Source of the DNA: Physcomitrium patens
Taxonomy: Eukaryota > Streptophyta > Bryopsida > Funariales > Funariaceae
Assembly (NCBI RefSeq): GCF_000002425.4
Contig: NC_037275.1
Span: 8,065,777-8,129,776 of the forward strand
DNA length: 64,000 bases
Direction: 5' to 3'
Below are positions 46,585 to 56,643 of this stretch, in pieces; position 1 is the first letter of the stretch; every line of letters begins with the position of its first letter. The notes beneath the pieces are model-generated. The model was given only the letters and a program-made list of their open reading frames with translations. It was not told the origin of the DNA and made no database searches. The translations under genes and the position numbers were made by a program.

Positions 46585-47843
46585 TGTCGTACTGTGAATG
46601 CTTATAGTATGTAAAAATTAGTTAAAACATATTATATGTTGATAAATCTAGATGTATGTTAGAGTAGCTAGTACATTAAATTAAAAGGAGTTGAAATAAG
46701 AAACTTTACTTTGTTTTTTTATTTCTTTTGATTTTGATATTAATATATATATATTTATATAGGATCTAAATGTTTAGTATGAAACCTTGGGAAAAGGTGG
46801 AAACCTAAGGATGAAAATCTAAACTAGTAGGAAGCTAATTGGGAGGGATGAAAGGAAGGCATGGTCGGATGAAGGCAAGGAATGGAGAACTTCATCCCTA
46901 TTGGTCGAATACCATGCCCAATGAGCTTTGAGGAGGCTGCCTGCGACCTTAAGAAGGATATAGGTGACTTCAAAGGGAGCATTCGGAGATTAGAAGCTAA
47001 GGTTGTAAAGTTTAGGGTTTGGAGAATAATTTTTGTACAAAAATTAGAGGATTTGGAGTTAGGGAGAAAAAGTTATAACCGTTTGAAGTTAAGGTGTTTA
47101 TTTAAGATATATTGTTACTCTTTTGAGAGTACGAGGAGTTTTATAGTAGCTTTTGAATATCAAAAGGTGCGATTGGAATGACGATTTCAAGGCCTATATC
47201 TTTTATGAAAGAATTATTGCTTTTGGAGTTCATATGAAGGAGTTGTAAGGAGTTGAAGGAAAATCTTCCAAATCAAAAGCAGTAAGTAAGCGGGTTTATT
47301 TGTAGTAATGGTTGAAGCCATAACTTGAGTTTTCGGACGAATTTTTGGCTCAAACTTTTGGAGAATGTAAAATTTTGTGTTAAAAATATATACATACAAA
47401 TTTCGTGGCATTGAGCTTATATTTTGTGAGATATGAAGAAAATTGCACGTGGATGTATAAAGACAAGGGTTTGAAGCGACTGTTAGGGATTTCAAGATAT
47501 CTCAAGATCTGCAATGAATTTGCAGTTGAAAATTTTTGTAGAAGTTAATAAGAATACATCAGTACCTCATGCAAAATTAGAGTTTGTTTAGACGGTCGGA
47601 TTAAGAGATATGAGGTATTGAAGTTCGGAAAAATCTCCACATAAGAATAAACAAGGATTTAGAAGATTTTATCATATTTTGGAAGTTGTGGGTTACTTGA
47701 AAATTGTGTATTTGGTGTAATTACTCAAAAAGAGAAAAAATATATATAAACTTAGGGCTTCTCTTATTTTCAAGCTTGAATGAATAATTAGTGACAGCGA
47801 GAAGCCTAGCATTTTCTTGAGGCAAACATCCTCTACCACGACA
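46585..47843 (+). repeat. Solo LTR of the E group inside C (first)
   Basis: It runs TGTCGTACTG to CCACGACA, 1259 bp, flanked by ACGG at 46581-46584 and 47844-47847. The base after the right flank is A, so the duplication is exactly 4 bp. C's gag-protease linker rejoins when it is removed. Confidence 0.9.
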
Positions 47844-48216
47844 ACGGAACAATTGGAAATGGATCCAAAGCCTCTATAATTGGTAACTCATTGGTTAGCC
47901 CAACCGAGTCAGGTCACATACTGGGTAAGAGGCTGGTAATAGGACTTGGATTGGATGTGCCCATAATTGGGTCAAATTGGCCCTTCGCTTTAGGATCACC
48001 CAAATATTGAATTGATCTTTTCTTTTTTTGCTTACTCTTGGTAAGAATGGCTTGGACACATTCCACCCAATTAACCAAAGAATCTTGAGGCCCTTGATGT
48101 ATCTCCTCCATTTTTCTTTGGTTTTGGATCTACTGATCCCATTTATTGAAATTGAACGGAGCATTACATTATTGATAAGTATGCCCTGACTGCTTGCAAT
48201 TCCCACAAACTAGCAC
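47844..48216 (-). pseudogene. Element C gag, C-terminal segment
   Basis: This segment lies between the two solo LTRs. On the minus strand it reads VNWVECVQAILTKSKQKKK, SIQYLGDPKAKGQFDPIMG and SNPSPITSLLPSM, the counterpart of 26470-26640 in B. Part of this region is the one captured in E's LTR. Confidence 0.78.
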
Positions 48217-49991
48217 TGTCGTGATGTAACACGATTAATAGGTGAAAGAGTGTAGAGATTATTTTAATTTAGGAGATCTTAGTTCAAAATATTAGAAAAA
48301 ATTATCTTAGAAATATAGTTAATAGTGAAAGGGGTAGAAAAATTAAAAGGTACCAATACTGCCTTTTAGAAAGGTAACTTCTACTTACTTTGTAGCACCA
48401 TAAGTAAGGCAAATCAAAGTAGATTGAAAAAATAAATGATATAAGCATCTTTAGAAGGAAGTTAAGAGTAAATTCTAGAAAAAAATTACTTAAAAAAACT
48501 AGATATTGATACCCAGAGAGGGCCGATTATGAACCAGGGTCGAAATCAGACCTTAGGGCACAAAACCGAGTCTTGACGACGACTCTGGGATTCTTTTGGA
48601 GATTGGAGAGTGATGTTTGATATCAAACTAAATATGATTTTATGAGCATTAATTTTGGATGATTTAAAGTTGTTATGACTTTGTAATAGCTTTGCAAAGT
48701 CAAGAATTGTTTTGGATGACTTGGGTTTTATGAAATAAAATAGGGATTATGTTTTGGGTGATTTTAAGAGTTTTGTAATAGATCTACAAGTAAAATTTTG
48801 TGGGTTTATGGTTGTAGTTGTATTCAATATGTGTTGTAAATTTGAGCTAGATCTAATGATTGAATTGAAGATTATTGAGGTTTAAAAAGGTCAAGATCTC
48901 CAAAATTAGAATTTTAGGTTTTGTGAGGGTTTTTAAGATTTCATGCAATTTATTACTTGGATTGGAGTGAAACTTATGTAAAAGGATATTAGACTTGATT
49001 TTTTATGTGTATGAGAATTTTGGGATCAATTGAATAGTACAAAGAAGAGATATTGGCTCTGAAAGATTAGCATCAAGATTAGAGAAGGAGGCCGGCCAAT
49101 ATACAAGCATATTTTTGTGGTTATCGTCAATTTGGTAACTCCGATCCTTTTCAATTTTTTTGGGCTTGTTTTCAACTTATTTTTTTAGAAGTATGAAAAA
49201 TTTGAGTTAAGATCAATGGTTTATTCATTAGTTATTGAGGTTTAAATCTATTATAGGAATTACTAGGATTTGGTTTAGGATTTTGTTAGGGTTTGGTTTA
49301 GGATTTAGGATTTGGATTAGGGTTTGATTTAGGATTTAGGATTTGATTTAGAATTTGATTAGGGTTTATTTAAGATTTAGAATTTAGTTAGGATTTAGTT
49401 TAGGATTTAAGGTTTGAATTAAGGTTTGGTTTAGGATTTGGTTAGGGTTTTATTTAAGATTTAGGATTTGGTTAAGATTTGGTTTAAAGTTTAGGATTTG
49501 TATTAGGATTTAATTAGGATTTGGTTTAGGATTTAGGGTTTGTATTAGGATTTGGTTAGGATTTGATTTAGGATTTGGTTTAGAATTTGGTTGGGATTTG
49601 GTTTAGAATTTGGTTGAGATTTGGTTTAAGATTTGTTTAGGGTTTGATTTAGGGTTTAGGATTTTATTACGATTTAAGATTTAATTAGATTTGGCTTGAA
49701 GTTTGAATGAATTTCAATAGGATTTTAAGTAGAATTAAATTAGGATTGAGTTGAGATGTATTTGAGTGATAATTGTGATTCTTCTAATATTTCTTTAAGA
49801 ATTCTTATTGTTTGTTAGAAATTTCTTTGAGTTTTTTTGAATTTGATTAAGCTTGATTAGTATTATTATGGCTTGATTAAAGCATTGTTAGTATTCTATT
49901 AAAATTAGGATTTTGTTATTATAATTTCCATTCTTCCTTCCACAACTAGGTGCCCGGAGCATTCTCAAGCAAGACTTCATGTATTACAACA
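48217..49991 (+). repeat. Solo LTR of a second E-like subfamily inside C
   Basis: It runs TGTCGTGATGTAACACG (compare E: TGTCGTGTTGTAACACG) to TATTACAACA, with the E-like GCCCGGAGCATTCTCAAGCA just before the end. At 1775 bp it is longer than E's LTR. Flanks are GCAC (48213-48216) and GCGC (49992-49995); element B shows the uninterrupted site as GCGC. It contains the TTTAGG-rich tract at about 49250-49700. Confidence 0.85.
49250..49700 (+). repeat. Degenerate TTTAGG-rich tract
   Basis: About 450 bases of irregular repeats built from GATTTGGTTTAG, GGATTTAGG and TTTAGGG. The units resemble drifted plant telomere repeat (TTTAGGG) but are mixed with GGATTT spacers. It lies wholly inside the solo LTR. 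Confidence 0.75.
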
Positions 49992-52094
49992 GCGCATAAT
50001 CATCACTGGCTTTGGGATTGAGACATTCACTAGTATAATGGCCAATCTGTCTACATCGAAAACAACGAAGTGGTCTTCTTACACCTCCATCAAGCATATT
50101 GGGTGTCTTCACTGATATATACCTACTAGGCTTGTTCCATATAGGGTTAGAAAATGATCCTAGTTGTCCTGTTGGAACGGAGGGAACTTGCTTCGATGAC
50201 ATCGGTAGAGCATATTGCTTATACCTCTACTGCTTCTTCCCATAATTCTAGGGGTTTGATGCAGACCCTTGATTAAAATTGGAACTTTGAAAGTTATTGA
50301 ATGCTCGATTTTATTGATTAAATCGATTTCCATTCCATCCAAACGTATTTTCCATTTGAACTTAATTGACATCCCAGTGAGTTGGTGGGATCATAGTCTA
50401 ATTACTAAATTGTTGTTGCCTTTGTAAATTCCAACAGTTAATTGTTAAGTACTTTCCTTCGTAAAATGTACATTGATCCATCATTTGTGAGGGTGAAGGA
50501 CATTCTGTTACCAAATGACCGTGGCCCTTATAATTATTGTACTAAACATTGGTTCTAGTATTAGTAGGCTTTTACCTCTTCTCTTTATCTTTGACCATAT
50601 TGACGGCCATTTCCTCCATTTTCTTCGTCAGGTTCAACAATAAGGCTTCATTGGAATCTTTTGGGGCTAGTATTATTGGTAATTTTGCTGTAGTTAATGC
50701 TTGTTGTTGATATGAAAAATAGGGAGCATACGCTATTGTCACGTTCTGTGGTATAGCTTGCAATGGGGTAACATTAATTGGCCCATGAATATTGGCACTG
50801 AAATTGGCTCTCGTAGCTAACATCCGTGGATAAGCACCTACTGAGCCGTTCCAAGTCGGATTTTGATAACTGCCTTGAACTGGAATCAACGTAGCTCTCG
50901 CAAATAAAAACTGATCATAATGGGATTCCTCCCAAACCTTGGCTCTATTAAAGGATGCAGACACCGTTATGGGTTGAGCTTCCTTCACAAATTTTTTTAA
51001 CTCTGGTAGTTGCAAACCATTGATTGATATGGATAAGATAAATACCTCCGACATTTGGTGATTCGGCCACTTACTGAGTATATTAGCCACTCGGCCAGAA
51101 TATGATTCCATCGCCTTTCCTAGGATCATTCTGCTATTCATTGACCTCTCTCAAAGATGATCCTCAAAACCTATTGGCTGAAAATGGATTAAAAATGCAT
51201 TCTTCAATGCTTCCCAATTCCGAAATTGACCCACTGGTTGACAGTTGTACCATTCAAATGTCGTGTCCTTTAAGGTTGCTGGCAACCATCGTAACCAAAT
51301 ATCTTTGGTTCTTCTATTATTGGCTATACATGCTGTGAAAAACTGAGACAAATGTTGATTGGGATCTGCATCCGGAAAGCCACTAAAAGTAGGTAATGGA
51401 GCCACGTTCATTGTGCGATCGCTCACATCACCCATTTTTACTGCTATTGGAACTGCTAGACCACTCGTAGCCATTGAAGAGGATAATGTGCCACTTAATC
51501 TCTTATTAAAATTACCACTGCCTTTTCCAATTATCTTTTTCAAACTTTCTAACCTCCTTAATTTACTATTATTATCCCTGAATAAGTTTATTAGTTGAAT
51601 TGGAGGTGAAAATGATGGATTTTGAAATACGCTGAATTGGCCCTTATTGGCAAGCAATTTAGGCCATTCTATTCAATCAATTTTTACAGAATTGGCAGTT
51701 TCTGCTATTGAAAAGGTATCTAATGAAGTACCCAATTTTTCTATGTTTCTTCCACTTGAAGTTAACGAGTTGAAGAGATATGCTGGGCTGTTGATAAAAT
51801 TTCCTTCGAGTACTCTTGGCAGTTTTTTTAACGGTATATATGTCTAAAATATTAGAGAACGGTCAGCTTCTAGGTATGCTCGGATATGCCAACAAGCATG
51901 CTACCATGGTTTAATCCAATTTTATCGAGGCTTCCTTTTTAACTTACGTTCTTGCTCATTTCACAATGATTTTCTTGCTTGTGCTCTCTCATGTCGTTCA
52001 TTTGACTGGCATGTTTTTTTTTACTACAATGTTCTCATTCTTAATAACCATAATCTTTCATTATATACTACTGAATTTGCTTCCTATTTTCCAT
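49992..52094 (-). pseudogene. Element C gag
   Basis: The minus-strand frame starts near an ATG at 52094. The capsid part is clean from 51657: FSGFPDADPNQHLSQFF, IWLRWLPATLKDTTFEW and HFQPIGFEDHLRERS-like residues, then SMILGKAMESYSGRVANILSKWP-type sequence. The first zinc knuckle region (about 50500-50560) is damaged. The second reads CFRCRQIGHYTSEC (about 50020-50070) and is complete. The frame is cut at 49991 by the solo LTR. The least broken gag of the A-D group. Confidence 0.88.
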
Positions 52095-52139
52095 CTACTC
52101 ATCCGACAATTAATTCCTAACACTCAATGCTATTACCAA

Positions 52140-52157
52140 TTCTCGGCGGCGGCGCCA
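52140..52157 (-). other. Element C primer-binding site (tRNA-Asp-like)
   Basis: On the minus strand TGGCGCCGCCGCCGAGAA lies four T bases inside the 5' LTR end. It is the least mutated of the three such sites in the window. Confidence 0.75.
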
Positions 52158-52161
52158 AAAA

Positions 52162-52929
52162 TATGATTGTCATTTTACTTATTCTATAATTCCTTCCAGA
52201 ATAAACCTGTATAGAAGAATTCAAACACAGGGAAAGACTAAGTGCATGAATTTCACTTATTAGGGTCAAACAATTAACTGTATTCCGAACCACTAAAACA
52301 CTAAGAAACACTATAATGCTTCCTCTTAGTAACAATACTCCTTCATCAACTGATAACCACAATGTGCAACCCTACACTCTCAAAAGACCGCTCAAAACTC
52401 AATAAATTCTATCCAACACTAGGAATAACAGACTTCACTCCAACCAATTTGAATTCACAGAATTCTTGTACTCATAGACTTCCTCTGTCAAAACACACAT
52501 ACACAACTCTCAATAAACAACAATCATAATCTTCCATCCATAATCAATCTTCCAATAACTTTCATATAATTCAATCACTCAGTACTCCAATTACATAATC
52601 AATAACTCATAAATCAATCTCTGATTTATTCACAAATTCACTTCTCATTATTCAAAAACTATCTATTATTCTTCAACAACAAAGAAAATAAAAGAAACAA
52701 AGAAGAAGCACCAAACTTAACCCTGGCTAATGACTATTACAGTCTGGCCCCTCAACAAACTTCTACAATTCCTATATAATTGCTACTGATTTCTAGATTC
52801 TAATCATAATCCTATAATAACTGCTTTTAATAATTGAATCAATCATCTGTCCTCATAAATTGATTATTCTATGAACTAGTAATCTATCTTATCAAAATCT
52901 TACAAAAACAAACTAATATCTATTCTATA
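52162..52929 (-). repeat. Element C 5' LTR
   Basis: 768 bp. Both terminal dinucleotides have decayed, from TGTAGA to TATAGA and from CACA to CATA. Flanked on the right by GTGAT (52930-52934). Confidence 0.93.
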
Positions 52930-53168
52930 GTGATTGAAAGAAGTATTATTGAATTGATAATCGTAGAATGGATTTTAGATTGAATTAAGACAGAAGTAGT
53001 AAGCCTCAATATTTTGTAGTTTAATACTTGATTTCAGATAGCCAGAATACAGTCAATTGTGATACTAACAAAACCAATTCTTATAAACAGTCTTTCTCCG
53101 TGTTTGAACCCACCTCTATTAGTTCAATTGCTTTGGTCTATTGAAGCTTGAACGCAATGAGAACAACA
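52930..53168 (+). repeat. Element D 5' LTR, right piece
   Basis: It begins with the second GTGAT copy and continues TGAAAGAAGTATTATTG to GAGAACAACA, matching 9850-10099 of A. Confidence 0.9.
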
Positions 53169-53171
53169 TTT

Positions 53172-53189
53172 TGGCACCGCTGTTGAGGA
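53172..53189 (+). other. Element D primer-binding site
   Basis: TGGCACCGCTGTTGAGGA starts three T bases after the LTR, the same spacing as in B. It resembles the tRNA-Asp type. Confidence 0.7.
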
Positions 53190-53507
53190 AATGATAACTA
53201 TATAAAATGTTAGAAATTGATTGTATGAGAGATGGAATTATATGTTGAATAAAAACGTGAGAAGAACCAGTTTTAGGATTACAAATATGTGAGTTATAAT
53301 TCAAGGCAGTATTGATTTTGTAAAGAAGAATGAAAGATTATGAGTGATAATCATAGGAGGGAAGGTTATCAAAGATATAATCAATAAGCGAAAGAAAGAC
53401 ATAAGCAATTATGCATAAGAAATAGCCTACGAGAACGACAAAAAGGAATTGCAGGTCCGAAAAAAACCAAAGGAAGAAAAATTCAGATTCAATTAATAAG
53501 GAGACCA

Positions 53508-55249
53508 GTGATAACACTAATGGCCGCGAGAGTACCAGAAGTACCAATTGCAGTACAAATAGGAGTAATAGAAGACCGAACTACAAGTGTGGCACCATTA
53601 CCTATTTTTAGTGGTTGGTTGGGCTTTGATCTCGATCACTATATATCTCAATTCTTTACAACCTGCATGGCTAATAATGGTAGAACTGAAGACATTTGAT
53701 TGAGATGGTTGCCAGCAATTTTAAAAGATACAGCTTTTGAATGGTATATTCGGCAACCAATGGATAGATTTCCTAATTGGGAGGCCTTGAGGAACACCTT
53801 TGTAATCCATTTTAGACCAATTGGATTTGAAGATCGACTTCGAGAAAGTTTTATGAATAGCAAAATATTTGCGAAGGAATCCGTAGAGTCCTATTATAGC
53901 CGGATTGCAGATATACTTCATAAATGGTCAAATAATCAAATGCCAGATGTGTTTATATTGTCGATATTAATTAACGGTTTGCATTCACTAGAATTAAAAA
54001 TGTTTGTAAAAGAGGCTCGACCAACTATAGTAGAGGCATCGTTGATATGAGCAAAGGTGTGGAAAGAATGTCATTATGACCAATTGTTAATAGTGGGAGC
54101 CACGATGATTCCAAGTTCAAGTAGCCATCAAATACAACTTGAAAATGTGTCGATAGATAATTATCCACAAATGGTTGCTTCCAATGTGAAGAATATTATG
54201 TTGCAACAACCAATTAATGCTACACCACTCCAAGCAATAGCACCAATAATGATGACACCTTATTTTACATCGCCAACCTATCAACAACTAGAGTTGTTCA
54301 CAAATGCAACTGTTAAAGATCCAAATAAAGCCTTGTTATTAAATCTAACAAAGAAAAAGGAAGAATTGGCCGTGAATTTGGCTAAAGATAAGAAGAAACG
54401 ATATAAGCCTTCTAATACGAGACCTAATGTATGGTGTAATAATTGTAAGGGACAAGGTCATTTTAATATGGAATGTCCATCACACAAACAAACGGATGTT
54501 CAATGTACATTTTACAGAGGAAAGCACCCTACTCAAAACTATTGGCATTCATAAAGTCAGAAAAAGAAAAAAGGACCAATTCAACATTTGGGTCATCCTG
54601 AAGCGAAGGGCCAATTAGACCTAATTACGGGGACATCCAATCCAGGTCTTGACATGGGCCCCTTACTCAGTATAAGACTTGAATCGATTTTGCATCCCAA
54701 TGAAGTACCAATTATAGAGGCTTTGGTTTTGTTTCAAGCTGTTTTGTTCTCTACACAATTTCGAGAAACGTCCTTTCCATTGAAAGATCCTCTAATAGGC
54801 ATGAATTTCAAAGAATCAATATTAGTCCACTTGGGAGAACAATCTTATCCATTGAAAGAACCGATTTTATAAACTCCATCAAATTCAGTTCCAGGACCTT
54901 TACCAATTTTCAATATAGAGAAAATTAATTTACTTGCATCAGTGTCTAAGACTGGGAAGAAGAAACGAACATTGGAAATTACCACTAATACAGAACCATA
55001 TGATATTCTAAAAGATTTGGGCACCATACAGCCCACAATCTCTATGAAGCAACTATTGGCGGTAGCACTTGAGTGCCAAACTATCTTGAATTTTTCATTA
55101 ATTCATTGCAGATCTCAAAACAAAGAAATTCGAGAAGTAAGTTTGAATCCCGATCCGGATGTACTTACGATTGATATCTCAATTGATGGAGTGTTATTAT
55201 CGAGAGTATAAGTAGACGAAGGATCTAGTGTAAATCTTATGTATGCCGC
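53508..55249 (+). pseudogene. Element D gag and start of protease
   Basis: A single frame carries ITLMAARVPEVPIAV, the capsid core (LRWLPAILKDTAFEW, HFRPIGFEDRLRES), one zinc knuckle WCNNCKGQGHFNMEC (54433-54480), then directly QKKKKGPIQHLGHPEAKG. B and C have about 600 nt here, including a second zinc knuckle, so D carries an in-frame internal deletion near 54552. The protease starts with VDEGSSVNLMYAA and is cut at 55249 by E. Stops at 53697, 54048, 54552, 54870 and 55209; those with a counterpart fit TGG, CGA or CAA changed by transition. Confidence 0.87.
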
Positions 55250-56572
55250 TGTCGTGTTGTAACACGAGTATACAGTGAAAATAAAAAGAAAGGAGAATTT
55301 TATTAATATTCAGTTACCTCGAATATTAGGAGCAACGACCAACTCCTGTACAAATACTGAGTGGCCAGGTTCAGTCACCCCATTACAGTCACCCAGGGCA
55401 TACTGAAATGCTCCGTTCAATTCTAATAACAGGAGTGAGTAGGAAGAGAAGGACCAATTCACACCACGAGTTCGAAGAGCCAATTGGATCCAATTTCGAG
55501 AATCCAATCCAGGTTACTACTGGACTCTTATCCAATATGAGACCTGAATTGGCCGGTCAACCCAATGCAATCTAATTATGGGAAATCCAGGTCTTACTAC
55601 GGGTCTTAGCCAATCTGACGTGAGGACCAATTTGATCCAATTATGCGAACATCCAGGTTACTACGGGCATCTTTCCCAATATGGGACCTGAATTGGTCGG
55701 GCGACTCAATGTGGACCCGAGTACGGGGTTTCGATTTTGTTTCAGGCTGTCCTGTTCTCTGTGCCATTTCAGGGAACGTTGTTTGCGGTAAATGAATCTC
55801 TTAAAGATAAAAACGGAGGAGAAGGCCTTGATGACGTGAGCCAATTTCAGATCTAAGCTCTAACGGCGGGAGCCAATTTCGGATCCAAGACGGAAGATTG
55901 AAGGAATTCAAGAGAATAAGGTTAGGAGGAGAATAAGTTTGAAGGGGAATCGGAGGGAGCTAGTTTTCAAGCTTTTGCAAGGTTACTAGTTCGGTTTTCA
56001 TTGGAGGTTTTTGAAGATCAAAGGGATTAGAGAGAGGAGCTTCATGCTTCGCGTCGGGGAAGGAAAGACAAAGAATTTGGATTTTTCTTCTTCGTAGAGT
56101 TTTGGAAAGACTGAGGCAATCGCTGCTGAAGTCAGTATTGTAATGGTGAATCGAGATTTTTAATGAAGTGGGTTTGAATACTCTTGACTGTTTTGTGAAA
56201 TCGAGTTGCGTCTGTGATTGAAGGATTAAAAGGGCGTCTATAGGATTGAGTATGCGGAGTGAATGAAATTTATTGGGTTAATCTAACAAGACAGTCAGTG
56301 GATATAAGATCGTAAGTACAAAGCGGTATTGAAGATTAACAGTTTGGGTTGTTCGCGGTTCTCTGTAACGTCTAGAGACCTACCGGCTAGGGCAAAAAGG
56401 ACTTCGACATGCAGTCAAAGAGCATCCGTATAGATTTACGGTACATTGTTACAATCGTTTATATTCCAGCAGTCAAAACTGATAGACTGCTTGACTATCG
56501 ACGAATCTACATACTACCTTCTACAGCCAGACGCCCGACGCATTCTTGAGCAGGAAAGCACGTAATACGACA
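55250..56572 (+). repeat. Element E 5' LTR
   Basis: TGTCGTGTTG to TAATACGACA. About 55380-55815 matches the gag-protease linker of B, C and D: CAGGGCATACTG and ATGCTCCGTTCAATT, then AAGGACCAATTC, a CCAGGTTACTAC-type segment in two tandem versions, and TTTCGATTTTGTTTCAGGCT. The second half (55900-56572) is its own sequence. Confidence 0.93.
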
Positions 56573-56576
56573 AAAG

Positions 56577-56594
56577 TGGTGAACTCGACGTGAA
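56577..56594 (+). other. Element E primer-binding site (tRNA-Trp-like)
   Basis: TGGTGAACTCGACGTGAA starts four bases after the LTR. From memory, plant tRNA-Trp ends TTCACGTCGGGTTCACCA, which would pair at all but one position. It needs a check against real tRNA sequences. Confidence 0.65.
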
Positions 56595-56643
56595 AGCTTG
56601 AGGTGGAAGGTATTGGATTTCGGTTGATTTTATCTTTATTTTT

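Larger units (their letters stand above)
22400..52929 (-). mobile_element. Element C: minus-strand Tat-like gypsy element carrying B, G2 and two solo LTRs
   Basis: The LTRs are at 52162-52929 (5') and 22400-23168 (3'), flanked by GTGAT. Right to left it holds the LTR, a primer site, gag, protease, RT, RNase H, integrase, a coiled-coil ORF and the LTR. It is broken by solo LTRs at 48217-49991 and 46585-47843, by G2 at 37915-44051 and by B at 23406-34700. The coding frame survives across all inserts apart from one net 1-nt shift in RNase H, but it carries many stops. Confidence 0.92.

Noticed and set aside
55310-55507. Minus-strand frame repeated exactly at 62616-62813.
   Set aside because: It is identical because it lies in the two LTRs of E. 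It runs antisense to the captured gag segment and has no support as a gene.
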